NCBI GenBank assembly: GCA_964542645.1
Contig: CAZIUG010000015.1
Location: forward strand, 496,001 to 560,000
Reading direction: 5' to 3'
Source: Moanibacter sp964542645
Lineage (GTDB): Bacteria; Verrucomicrobiota; Verrucomicrobiia; Opitutales; UBA2987
DNA: 64,000 nucleotides
In this document: positions 37,062 to 45,636 of the stretch, piece by piece
Layout of the letters: each line of letters opens with the position of its first letter
Numbering within the stretch: the stretch's first letter is position 1
The notes under the pieces: generated by a model
What the model saw: the letters and a program-made list of their open reading frames with translations, nothing else
Database searches by the model: none
What the model was told of the DNA's origin: nothing
Position numbers and translations under genes: made by a program

Positions 37062-38960
37062 ATGAGAATAAAATCCAAGTGGGTCGCCTTTTTTCTCCTT
37101 TTGATCGGCCTTACTCTCATCACTGTCATCGGGAATTTCATGCCTGGCCAACTAGACTTTACCGAGGACAACATATATACTCTGTCCGATGGTAGCCGCT
37201 CCCTTCTCGAGCAAATCGAAGAGCCAATAACTCTCGAATTCTATTTCAGCCGTAGCGTAGAAGACGTCCCCAAATACCTCAAGGATTACGCTACTCGAGT
37301 GGAAACACTCCTTCAGCAATACGAGAAAGCTGCTGGCGGAAAACTTGAACTTTCTGTTATCGATCCGAAACAAGATACGGAGGAAGAGGAGGCTGCAATA
37401 CGATCAGGCATCACTAACCAGCTGCTTGCTAGCGGGGGAAGTGCCTTTTTCGGACTCTTGGTCATTCACGCCGACCAGGAAGAGACAATAGCCTTCTTTG
37501 ACCCCGCTCGTGAATCTTTACTCGAATACGACCTCTCCCGAAAGATCCATCACGTCCAGCAATACGAACTGCCCAAGCTCGGTGTTATTTCTGGACTCCC
37601 CGTAATCAACCAGCCTGTTCCGGGTATGATGCCTCCCGGTCAGCAAATGCCACAGGATTGGGTCTTCATCGAAGAACTCCGAAATAGCTTTGAGATCCAA
37701 CAGATCGAAACTTCCGGTGATAGAATTCCAGGCGATATCGACCTGCTAGCAGTAATCCATCCCCAGAATCTCTCCGACTTACTACTATACGCTATTGATC
37801 AATTTGTCCTCTCTGGTCGACCTGTATTTATCGCCATAGACCCCTCATCGGATATACAGAAATCACAAGTCGGGCAGCAAGCGATGATGCGCGGAATAAA
37901 CCTGACTTCTAGCGATCTTTCTGAACTTTTCGACAGTTGGGGTATCGAATTTGATCCCCTCTTCTTCGTCGGAGATCTTAAATACGCCGCCACCGTTACC
38001 GCTGGAGCTAATCAGATACGCTACCCTGCGTGGCTACTCATTGACTCCTTCGATTCCGACACTCCCGCTACCGCTCAACTCAATTCTATCCTTCTGGTCG
38101 AGACCGGAAGTTTCAGAATTGAGGAGGGTTTGGATCATGAGCTTACTCCCCTGTTGATCAGCTCTAATCAAAGCGATGCACTCACCAAGAGTATACTTAC
38201 CTTTGGCGGTCCGGAGGAGGTGTTCCGACAACTTAGACCCACCGGAATTAGACACACCCTGGCAGGAATTGTTCGCGGAAACTTTAAATCCGCCTTCCCA
38301 GAGGGGAAGCCCAAAAAAGATGAAGAAATTGAGTCTACTGAGGGGAGAGAGAGCTCTCCCCTTCTTCTTCCCAACGAGGATAGTGAAACGTCTTTCAAGG
38401 AATCTAAACTTACGAGTACCGTAGCCATCATCGCAGATACAGACTTCCTGGCTGATCAATACAGTGTTCGCCGTCTCAATTTCTTTGGTCTATCCGCCCT
38501 AAGGCCTCTTAATGATAACCTCAACTTTGTTACCAATGTTCTCGAGCTTCTCTCGGGAAGCGAAGACCTAATCTCACTCCGAGGGAAGGGCACAGCAATT
38601 CGACCGTTCACGGTCGTTCGGAACCTCGAGATCAAGGCGCAAATGAGTTACCAGGATAAGTATGAATCGATCCAAAATGAACTTAACGAAGTTCAAGAAC
38701 AGTTGCGAAATCTACAGAAGGATCAAACCGAAAGAGGAAAGTTGGTCGCAACACAAGAAGTTAGAAACGCTATCCTCATATATCGTAAAGAGGAAGCCGA
38801 CAAACGTGCTGCCCTCCGCAAAATCCGAAAGAGACTTCGGGAGAAAATCGAGAGTCTAGACCGTCGCCTTGCTCTTTTCAATCTCCTCACCATTCCAACA
38901 CTGATCTGTATTTTTGGTCTAAACTTTTTCAGCAAACGCCATAAACGACAAAAGAACTGA
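37062..38960 (+). CDS. GldG-like ABC-type auxiliary protein
   Basis: A 632-residue protein with a membrane helix at each end (about 8-26 and 606-625) and a large extracytoplasmic domain. The N-terminal part (FTEDNIYTLSDGSRSLLEQIEEPITLEFYFS) is the hallmark of the GldG/ABC_transp_aux family. The periplasmic domain is about 30-540 and a coiled-coil stretch (about 540-600, rich in Glu, Lys and Arg) precedes the last helix. A charged linker rich in Glu and Lys is visible around 415-450. It lies between GldF-like and the DUF4340 gene, with 6 bases to the latter. Such proteins are thought to act as a subunit of the GldA/F exporter; the substrate is unknown. Confidence 0.88.
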   Translation: MRIKSKWVAFFLLLIGLTLITVIGNFMPGQLDFTEDNIYTLSDGSRSLLEQIEEPITLEFYFSRSVEDVPKYLKDYATRVETLLQQYEKAAGGKLELSVIDPKQDTEEEEAAIRSGITNQLLASGGSAFFGLLVIHADQEETIAFFDPARESLLEYDLSRKIHHVQQYELPKLGVISGLPVINQPVPGMMPPGQQMPQDWVFIEELRNSFEIQQIETSGDRIPGDIDLLAVIHPQNLSDLLLYAIDQFVLSGRPVFIAIDPSSDIQKSQVGQQAMMRGINLTSSDLSELFDSWGIEFDPLFFVGDLKYAATVTAGANQIRYPAWLLIDSFDSDTPATAQLNSILLVETGSFRIEEGLDHELTPLLISSNQSDALTKSILTFGGPEEVFRQLRPTGIRHTLAGIVRGNFKSAFPEGKPKKDEEIESTEGRESSPLLLPNEDSETSFKESKLTSTVAIIADTDFLADQYSVRRLNFFGLSALRPLNDNLNFVTNVLELLSGSEDLISLRGKGTAIRPFTVVRNLEIKAQMSYQDKYESIQNELNEVQEQLRNLQKDQTERGKLVATQEVRNAILIYRKEEADKRAALRKIRKRLREKIESLDRRLALFNLLTIPTLICIFGLNFFSKRHKRQKN

Positions 38961-38966
38961 ATACGG

Positions 38967-40085
38967 ATGAGATTGAAACCGATTTGTCTCGCTATTGCGA
39001 TCCTCGGTGCGCTCGCCGCACTTACCTTATGGGTCGATCGATCACAATCCCAATCAAACACGAGGGAGAAACCAGTCGGAGAGAGTTTAGTTGCGCACAA
39101 AACCATAGAGTTAACCACGGAGATCTTACTCGGTGCTTCCGATTTAGAGAATAAAGTGCATCTTAAGCTGGAAGATAATATCTGGATTCTTCCCGAATAT
39201 CACCAATTCCCTGTAGATTTCAGCAAACTACAATCTTTTGTTAGTTCTCTCCTCAACGCAAAAATTATTCGACTAGTAACACGAAATCCCGAACGAATGA
39301 AGCAACTTGGATTCAGTGAGAATACGGTTCAGTTCAGATCTGCCGAGGGTGAGAATATCTGGTCGCTCCTCACTGGGAAAAGGAATAATGCTGGAGGCCG
39401 CTTCGTTAAAGTCCAGGATTATGATGCAGCCTACTTGTCCGATATCAGCCTATACGTCGACACTGATGAGAAAAACTGGACCCAAAAGAAACTCCTCGAC
39501 ATCGAATCGAATCACGTCGAGATCGTAAAACTGGGTTACCCCGGTGAAGATAGATTCCTTTCTATTGTCCGCGAGACACCTGATGCTGTTTTTTCCTCTG
39601 AGGACATCTCTCAGGACCAGGAAATAAATGACTCAGCGGCCAAAGATCTCATTCGAACCCTCATCAATGCCAGATTCTCCGGCGTAAAGGAAACCGATGA
39701 TCCAGACGCTCTGGCAGCCCTTGAAAACTCCCAACATATCGAGTTTTTTCTCTTTGGTGGTGAAACCTTTTCGTTCCGAATTGGCCGCAAATCCGACGAA
39801 TTCATAGGAAAAGCAGAGGACCCGGGATCACCAGGGCCTGATACGGAGATCCCTAACTTCGAAATCCTCGACAAGCCGGACCAGCCAGGGATGACCGATC
39901 TGGGACCCGTTTTCATTTTTTATTCAACAGTAAATTCCCAGAGCCAGCTCAACGGCCTCATGGAACGCGTCTCTCTCACCTACTCTGACTACACCTTTGG
40001 TCAGATCAACGAGTCCATAGCGAGCCTCATCCAAGCCAAGAAGGAACCCAGAGAACTGGCTGAGGAGTCTGAAGACAACTTGTAG
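38967..40085 (+). CDS. DUF4340 domain-containing protein
   Basis: A 372-residue protein with an N-terminal signal or anchor helix (about 5-23) and a DUF4340 domain, the usual fourth gene of GldA/F/G-type operons. The repeated pattern NPERMKQLGFSENTVQFRSAEGENIWSLLTG and the later GGETFSFRIGRK fit the DUF4340 repeat of beta-rich units. The C-terminal 40 residues are acidic and low in complexity. It starts six bases after the GldG-like stop, so translation is coupled. It is the last gene of the operon. No enzymatic residues were seen. A periplasmic binding or scaffold role is an inference from gene order. Confidence 0.82.
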   Translation: MRLKPICLAIAILGALAALTLWVDRSQSQSNTREKPVGESLVAHKTIELTTEILLGASDLENKVHLKLEDNIWILPEYHQFPVDFSKLQSFVSSLLNAKIIRLVTRNPERMKQLGFSENTVQFRSAEGENIWSLLTGKRNNAGGRFVKVQDYDAAYLSDISLYVDTDEKNWTQKKLLDIESNHVEIVKLGYPGEDRFLSIVRETPDAVFSSEDISQDQEINDSAAKDLIRTLINARFSGVKETDDPDALAALENSQHIEFFLFGGETFSFRIGRKSDEFIGKAEDPGSPGPDTEIPNFEILDKPDQPGMTDLGPVFIFYSTVNSQSQLNGLMERVSLTYSDYTFGQINESIASLIQAKKEPRELAEESEDNL

Positions 40086-40378
40086 AACAATTCAGAATAG
40101 CAATATAGAACGAATTATAGGGTACCCGGGCCTTCGAAAATTTTTAATACCTACTAACATTTTATTAGTGGTCAGCTGTGCGACAGGATATGCTAATAGA
40201 AATCGAGCGAGCGGACCTGACAGAATGTCTTTTGGTCGGGGCAATTTCCAGAAGCAGCTTATCCTGATGACGAAAGGATTGGGAAAGCAGTACACGGCTA
40301 ACAGCCTCTCCAGTTAGCATCTTCGCCTTATGTTGACATTCTCAGTCGGTTGCGCAAAGTACAGAGTGTAACGCCCCA
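40086..40378. other. gap containing an open frame that resembles a lipoprotein without a start codon
   Basis: This 293-base gap separates the Gld-like operon from the small unknown gene. One plus-strand frame (about 40081 to the TAG at 40315-40317) stays open and encodes a basic start, a hydrophobic LLVVSC lipobox-like segment and about 48 residues of positively charged tail, but no ATG, GTG or TTG precedes the hydrophobic part. TTGACA is at 40333-40338, without a clear -10. It is either a decayed small lipoprotein gene or chance. Confidence 0.3.
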
Positions 40379-40654
40379 ATGGGAAATCGAAGACAGAAGA
40401 TTCTGATCCTCTACCTCGATAATTCGGCCCTCGACAGCAAGGTCCTGGCCTGGTCGCAATACGACGGAACCGGCAAATTACACCCGACCTCAGGAGACAG
40501 CGATTCCCCACCCTATGAATCGGGATTGGATGCTTTGATACACGGATGGCGCGTTATTCAATTCCCGCAACTGATTCCGTCTGCTCCCGGGGCAGAATAC
40601 TCGACTTCGTTCATGCAATTTGAATACATCTTCGAGAAACTTGAAGAAACCTGA
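40379..40654 (+). CDS. small protein of unknown function, coupled to a PhyH gene
   Basis: A 91-residue protein I do not recognise. It is hydrophilic and has no signal peptide. It starts with a short basic tip and a strand (KILILYLDNS), continues with VLAWSQYDGTGKLHPTSGDSD and ends with a helix (FMQFEYIFEKLEET). The codon use looks like a real gene, and the stop is only four bases before the start of the next gene, so the two are translationally coupled. It lies in the richer-GC islet. Its role may be to support or regulate the PhyH enzyme (inference). The start is ATG 40379. Confidence 0.65.
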   Translation: MGNRRQKILILYLDNSALDSKVLAWSQYDGTGKLHPTSGDSDSPPYESGLDALIHGWRVIQFPQLIPSAPGAEYSTSFMQFEYIFEKLEET

Positions 40655-40658
40655 AAAT

Positions 40659-41495
40659 ATGGAAAATCACCTCTTGGACTCGAAGCAGATGGCACGCTTC
40701 GCCGCTCTTGGCGTTCTTCGCTTTGATGAACTGGTTCCGGCCGATTTGAACACCGCCGCGCACGAGGAAATGGCCGAATCCAATCCCCAGCGCCTGGCGG
40801 CCGGCACGCCGCTGTCGAAGTGTTTTCTTGACTCCTCCGCTATCGGCGAAATCATTCGGCTGCCGCAGATCCAAGGAATCATCGAAAGCTTGGTAGGCCC
40901 CGGTTGTGAGTACGACCACCATTCTATCCACACGCGGGAGCCTAGGCAAGTGGTAGCACAGAGCATTCACGGTGACGCCATCATCGACACCCGGATGCAT
41001 TTCGATATCCAACTACTTTATTTTCCGCATGATGTGCCACCAGAAATGGGAGGGACGATGCTCATACCCGGCAGCCATTTCCGAAGAATCAACTGTTCCG
41101 AAATCGCCCGCTACCAGAACTTCCTAGGGCAGGAGAAGATGGATGGAAAGGCAGGAACAGTGTTTGCACTGCATCACGGCATCTGGCACGGCGGAGGGCG
41201 TAATGAGACAAATCGCATCCGATATATGTTCAAGCTGCGGCTGAATCCTAAGGTGCGCCAAAAGCGCCTATGGGATGTGAGCGATATTGATCAACAGGAC
41301 GCAGGCGGGGAAAAAACCAGATCGGAGGTCAACCGCATCCTAGGTAAGAAAGCGTCATGGTTCGAGTTCGCGGACGGCCAACTGGAGATTGTCAACCGGA
41401 TCAAGTTTTGGCGCTTCCTCACTGGGGATGAAACCTTCGACACCGGATACTGGCTGACGCGTATCGAAAATATGCCGGAATCCGTAGCAGGCTAG
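40659..41495 (+). CDS. phytanoyl-CoA dioxygenase family protein
   Basis: A 278-residue Fe(II)/2-oxoglutarate dioxygenase of the PhyH family. Iron ligands H114 and D116 are in the HFD motif, and the distal His is in the HHGIWHGGGRN segment with the cosubstrate Arg a few residues later (TNRIRYMF). MGGTMLIPGSHF is the conserved core strand. It is diverged from the paralogue at 5.1 kb and belongs to a different subgroup. ATG 40659 is four bases after the small upstream gene; a longer TTG start at 40620 overlaps that gene and is less likely. It lies in a GC-rich islet. The substrate is unknown. Confidence 0.85.
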   Translation: MENHLLDSKQMARFAALGVLRFDELVPADLNTAAHEEMAESNPQRLAAGTPLSKCFLDSSAIGEIIRLPQIQGIIESLVGPGCEYDHHSIHTREPRQVVAQSIHGDAIIDTRMHFDIQLLYFPHDVPPEMGGTMLIPGSHFRRINCSEIARYQNFLGQEKMDGKAGTVFALHHGIWHGGGRNETNRIRYMFKLRLNPKVRQKRLWDVSDIDQQDAGGEKTRSEVNRILGKKASWFEFADGQLEIVNRIKFWRFLTGDETFDTGYWLTRIENMPESVAG

Positions 41496-41854
41496 GATGG
41501 GACACGGTCGCTCCCACAAGAACAATCAACCCTGGAAACGGATATACTAGTTCCATGCTAGGGCAAAATCTTGACGGTGCCAGACGCCCCAATAACGGGA
41601 AGTCGCACCGGGATAGGAACTGTAATTCTTAAGGGTTTTTAAGGCAGTGAAACGGGATCGGACAATTCGAAAGCAGTCCCAATTTATTTGACTTAAATAC
41701 CATTTTTTTATACGACAATTGCCTGACGTAACGTCAGCTTATACGCATTGATACAGGCGGAGTTGAACAATAGAAAAGCGATTTTTACCAACGGATTTCG
41801 GTCCTATCGTTCCGCTGATGTTATGCGGCAAATATCCTAATCCTAAAGGTCCAT
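41496..41854. other. intergenic region, nothing seen
   Basis: A 359-base gap between the PhyH gene and the TIM-barrel gene, AT-rich in its second half compared with both flanking genes. No small gene with a credible start and no strong hairpin were seen. The next gene has an AAAGG ribosome site at 41845-41849. Confidence 0.4.
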
Positions 41855-43078
41855 ATGAGTGGAATGGTTATTAACGGAATGAAAGGCGACCTTCTGCTGT
41901 GCAGTTGGGGCGACACCTTGCAGGCGGAGCGAGAAGAATACCGTCTGAATACACCCGAACGCATTCGCGACGCATTTATTGAATGGAAGGATAAGTATGA
42001 TCTCGCCGGCGTTCTCTGGCGTCAGGAACGGTGGCTGGACAAGTTCGCGAAAATCCACCCGCACGCCTATAGAAAGGTGTCCAAGTATGGCGAGGCTGTT
42101 CAAGAAGCCGATGCCTATGAACTAGCGCATTCGGTGGACGACGCCGTCGTCGCTGTTGAAGCAGCTCGTCAAGCCGGTATCAAGATCTTCTGCTACATCG
42201 ACATGTATGATGAAGGTCAGCCTTTCCACGTCGATAGCTGGAGCAACAAAAACTACTACTGGGAATCGAAGTTTTTTTCAAAACACCCAGAATTCTATGC
42301 CTGTGATCGGATCTGGCAGAGTAAGCACTGGGGCGTGCCCGAGTACGCCTATGATCAAGTGCGCCACTACAAGTGCCGCGAAGAGCTCGCCTACCTGGTT
42401 GACAACTATTCCTGGGACGGTGTCTACATAAGTACCCGCGGTCATCGTCTCTCCGCGGTGCATGGCGATCAGTACGGCTTCAATGAACCCGTCGTCTCAG
42501 CCTTCGCAGAGCGGTATGGCGTCGATATCCTTACGCAGAATTTCGACCTCGAAGCGTGGCGGCGCTTGCGCGGCGAGTTTGTGACGCAGTATATTCGTGA
42601 AGTTAGAACGTTATGCGAAGAACGGAGCCTCGAGCTCGGAATCGGGGTGCCGCCGGGCGACTATTTTGGGCCGCCACTGGGCAACCTCTACCTCGATTGG
42701 CGCACCTGGGTCCAAGACCGCCTCATCGACTTTATTGTCGTGGGACACGCCAACATAGTCGGCCGACATTTGCGTTTTGGCTACGGCTACCTCAACAGTT
42801 TTTTCGAAGGAGAGTTCGGTTTGCCCCCACTCCCGAAGATCCTTGCCAACGACTACGCCCCCTTATGCCAGAAAAACCAGGTCGGGCTCTGGGTGAGCCT
42901 GATGATACGACAGCGTCTGGCCCAAGTCTACGGGAAGCCGTACACAAATGAAATGCTTAGAGGTATTCCCAACGTCAATGGGCTACAATGGAGTTGGGCA
43001 AGCAAAGGCGATCAAATGCTGACAGTTGATCTAGTCGAGGCTCCCTTGGCGTCGGATCTTTCGCCCGAAGGAGTTTAA
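41855..43078 (+). CDS. putative TIM-barrel glycoside hydrolase-like protein
   Basis: A 407-residue protein with the pattern of a (beta/alpha)8 barrel: strands such as AGVLWRQERW, GIKIFCYIDMYDEG, WDGVYISTRGHR, ELGIGVPPGD and DFIVVGHAN each precede a helix. FVTQYIREVRTLCEE is similar to hypothetical glycosyl hydrolases of the GHL10 type. No signal peptide was seen and no family is certain; the acid/base residues cannot be named. Alternative explanations are an amidohydrolase or a sugar-processing lyase barrel. It has a good AAAGG site five bases before ATG 41855. GC is high compared with the flanks. It is isolated; the esterase-like gene follows after 158 bases. Confidence 0.6.
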   Translation: MSGMVINGMKGDLLLCSWGDTLQAEREEYRLNTPERIRDAFIEWKDKYDLAGVLWRQERWLDKFAKIHPHAYRKVSKYGEAVQEADAYELAHSVDDAVVAVEAARQAGIKIFCYIDMYDEGQPFHVDSWSNKNYYWESKFFSKHPEFYACDRIWQSKHWGVPEYAYDQVRHYKCREELAYLVDNYSWDGVYISTRGHRLSAVHGDQYGFNEPVVSAFAERYGVDILTQNFDLEAWRRLRGEFVTQYIREVRTLCEERSLELGIGVPPGDYFGPPLGNLYLDWRTWVQDRLIDFIVVGHANIVGRHLRFGYGYLNSFFEGEFGLPPLPKILANDYAPLCQKNQVGLWVSLMIRQRLAQVYGKPYTNEMLRGIPNVNGLQWSWASKGDQMLTVDLVEAPLASDLSPEGV

Positions 43079-43236
43079 ATCCTTAAAGGCTCATATGATC
43101 AAGCCTTCTTGGGGGAGAAACAGAACCTAACCTCTACGAGGAATACGCCCCGTTGGGAAGGAATCCCTTATTCAGGATTTGTAAGATTTCTTGAGAAACG
43201 GGATGATTCAAACAATCAGATTAGCTCAGAACAACA

Positions 43237-44220
43237 ATGCGGAAACATCTCATTGTATTACTTTTCGTACTCTACATATCCGTTACCCTGACTGCGGATG
43301 AAATGCCGCGTAGCGAAATAGCAGCACCCGGCCCTAGAATTCCAGATGGGATTGAGATTAAGCGGGCTCTTGCTTATAAGAAAGTCGGAGAAACCACCCT
43401 CAAACTGGACCTCTATTTCCCCGAAGGGCATTCTAATGAATCTTCATTCCCTCTTATTGTTTACGTCCATGGCGGCGGCTACCGACGAGGCACTCGAGAT
43501 GAAATTAGCACTAGCCCATTTATGAATGAAACTTTCCTTAAGCCGGTTGCTCAAAGACGTTATGCCGTCGCATCGATCGACTATCGTAAAGCGAGCAAAA
43601 AGGCTCCCTTCCCTCTCTTGGTTGAGGATACGAGAGATGCCGTTAAGTGGCTCAGCATACGTGCTTCTGAATATCACCTCGACCCTGAACGAATCGGACT
43701 GGTCGGAGAAACAAGTGGTGGTCACTTGGTTTTATTGGCTGGCCTAGACAACAAACTCGGGTCAGGGGAACCGAACGCCAATGGAAAGCCCCATCATTCA
43801 GTCTCCTTTATCATGGCGTTTTCCCCTCCGGCCGATCTTACCCGTATTGCGAAAAGTGTTACTGACAGCGGTAAAAAAGGAGACAAGAAGATATATAACC
43901 AACTTAAGCTGGGGCTCGGCGGCAGGGTCGACGAGATTCCAGAAGCCTATGCTGCTTCCAGTCCTGTAAACTATTTTCATAGCTCTTCCCCACCTACTCT
44001 CGTCATTGTTGGATCCCAGGACATAAGAAGGAAACAGGCCCAATGGCTGCGGGAAGCCGCCGAGGAAACAACGGCGATGCTTGAAGTGATCGTAATCGAA
44101 AACGCGGGAGATCAAGCCTATCGAGGCTACGAGGATATGATTCCTTCAATTGAGGAACTAAAGTCGTACCTTCAAAGATTCATTTCCCAGCATTTCAATA
44201 ACACGATCGGCCAAAAATAA
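43237..44220 (+). CDS. alpha/beta hydrolase (BD-FAE-like) with altered catalytic residues
   Basis: A 327-residue exported protein (signal peptide about 1-20, cleavage near TLTA) with an alpha/beta hydrolase fold like bacterial carbohydrate/feruloyl esterases. The oxyanion motif HGGGYRRG (78-85) is intact. The nucleophile elbow reads G157-E-T159-S160-G-G-H, where family members have G-x-S-x-G-G-H, so the usual Ser position is Thr. Asp262 (GSQD) may be the acid, but the usual C-terminal GxGH has become ENAGDQAYRG, with Asp292 in place of His. The enzyme could be inactive or use other residues (S160). It starts at ATG 43237. No operon partners were seen. Confidence 0.75.
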   Translation: MRKHLIVLLFVLYISVTLTADEMPRSEIAAPGPRIPDGIEIKRALAYKKVGETTLKLDLYFPEGHSNESSFPLIVYVHGGGYRRGTRDEISTSPFMNETFLKPVAQRRYAVASIDYRKASKKAPFPLLVEDTRDAVKWLSIRASEYHLDPERIGLVGETSGGHLVLLAGLDNKLGSGEPNANGKPHHSVSFIMAFSPPADLTRIAKSVTDSGKKGDKKIYNQLKLGLGGRVDEIPEAYAASSPVNYFHSSSPPTLVIVGSQDIRRKQAQWLREAAEETTAMLEVIVIENAGDQAYRGYEDMIPSIEELKSYLQRFISQHFNNTIGQK

Positions 44221-44694
44221 TCCCAATCCCAGGGTATCGAAAAATCTTTGCCGTTTGCACTGACTCAATCTGAATACTAAAAGGTAAACTCTTTCAGGAA
44301 GAGGAAAAATGGAGTTAAATCACCTTCCTTTTGTAGTTCTCTTAATTTGAATTCATCATGCACTAATTACTTAAATATCAGTCTCCATTGATTGCGCCCT
44401 CCTATTCACTGCTATAGTTTCTTTTCCTAATCAACGATAGTACTGGCGAAAAACCCAAACCTCCGAACGATTTAGTTACAAATCTACCAACAAAACTCGA
44501 TTAATTGGAAAATCTATTGGAGCAGTTCCCTGTCAAAGCAGTCACATAATTAGGAGAAGATTGTTAATATGCTCTATTTTCTCGAAATACTGAGAAGTAA
44601 TTGGATTTATCACGATTGACAAAAAACAAGACCCCCTTCTTCTTTCCAATCTTTATACCTTAACATCACAACCCGAAAACCGAGACTATTAATT
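44221..44694. other. intergenic region, nothing seen
   Basis: A 474-base AT-rich gap. TTGACA occurs at 44616-44621, but the nearest -10-like TATACC is too far away (32 bases) to pair with it. There is no gene and no repeat. Confidence 0.4.
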
Positions 44695-45567
44695 ATGTCA
44701 AGTAGCGAGACCGTAGGATTCATTGGAACTGGAGTTATGGGCCGTAGCATGGCTAAACATCTCCTCGACGAAGGCTACCCCGTAAGCGTCTATAATCGCA
44801 CCAAGGAAAGGGCAAACTCTCTTTTTGAAAAAGGTGCAGTCTGGAGAAATTCTCCTGGAGAAGTTGCCGCATCCTCCTCTGTTGTTATTACTATCGTTGG
44901 CTTTCCCAACGATGTTGAATCAGTCTACCTCAGCGAAAATGGGATTGTGGAAAATGCGAATTCCGGATCGCTCCTCATTGACATGACCACTTCAAGTCCG
45001 GTCCTTGCTCAAAAGATCTCGCAATCAGCAGCCTCCAAGGGGGTCGACACACTTGACGCGCCAGTTTCAGGAGGTGACATCGGGGCTCGCGAAGCTCGTC
45101 TTTCTATAATGGTTGGAGGCGAAGAGCACGCTTTTGACCGGGCCAAGCCTCTTTTCGACTGCATGGGGAAAAATATCATGCTGATGGGATCGGCTGGAGC
45201 CGGCCAACACACTAAAATGAGCAACCAGATCGCTATTGCATCCGGAATGATTGGAATTTGCGAATCGATGATCTACGCGAAGCAATCTGGGCTTGATCCC
45301 GCACGCGTCGTTCAATGCATTGAAAGTGGTGCCGCTGGAAGCTGGTCGCTAAGTAATCTTGCTCCTCGATTCCTCAAAGGTAATTTTGACCCCGGTTTTT
45401 TCGTCAAACACTTCATAAAGGATATGAAGATTGCGATCGAAGTGGCCGAAGAAATGAAACTTGATCTTCCAGGTCTCGACCTCGCTAAGAGACTCTACGA
45501 CCAAGTTGCATCAGAAGGTGGCGAAGACTTTGGCACTCAAGCGCTCTTCAAAATGTATGACCGCTGA
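44695..45567 (+). CDS. 3-hydroxyisobutyrate dehydrogenase-related beta-hydroxyacid dehydrogenase
   Basis: A 290-residue NAD(P)-dependent beta-hydroxyacid dehydrogenase. The dinucleotide motif GTGVMG (11-16), the substrate-binding DAPVSGGDIGAREA (121-134) and the catalytic Lys174 in GQHTKMSNQ are all present. This superfamily includes tartronate semialdehyde reductase (GarR), 3-hydroxyisobutyrate dehydrogenase and the sulfolactaldehyde reductase YihU; the sequence does not allow a choice. It lies in a run of catabolic genes with the glyoxalase and the enolase. ATG 44695 is the start. Length is typical for the family and no catalytic residue is missing. Confidence 0.88.
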   Translation: MSSSETVGFIGTGVMGRSMAKHLLDEGYPVSVYNRTKERANSLFEKGAVWRNSPGEVAASSSVVITIVGFPNDVESVYLSENGIVENANSGSLLIDMTTSSPVLAQKISQSAASKGVDTLDAPVSGGDIGAREARLSIMVGGEEHAFDRAKPLFDCMGKNIMLMGSAGAGQHTKMSNQIAIASGMIGICESMIYAKQSGLDPARVVQCIESGAAGSWSLSNLAPRFLKGNFDPGFFVKHFIKDMKIAIEVAEEMKLDLPGLDLAKRLYDQVASEGGEDFGTQALFKMYDR

Positions 45568-45636
45568 GTCCAGCTGTTCACAATAACGGAAAAGTCTATC
45601 AATCGAAGTACCAAGATTTGATGCTTCTCGGAAGAT

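Noticed and set aside
40333..40338. TTGACA before the small gene at 40379
   Set aside because: No acceptable -10 box at 16-18 bases; single box is not enough.
41845..43096. Similar short sequences (CCTAAAGGTCCATATGA and CCTTAAAGGCTCATATGA) flanking the TIM-barrel gene
   Set aside because: The first contains the ribosome site and start codon; the match is imperfect and too short to call a repeat or attachment site.
44616..44659. TTGACA with TATACC downstream
   Set aside because: Spacing of about 32 bases is too long for a sigma-70 type promoter.
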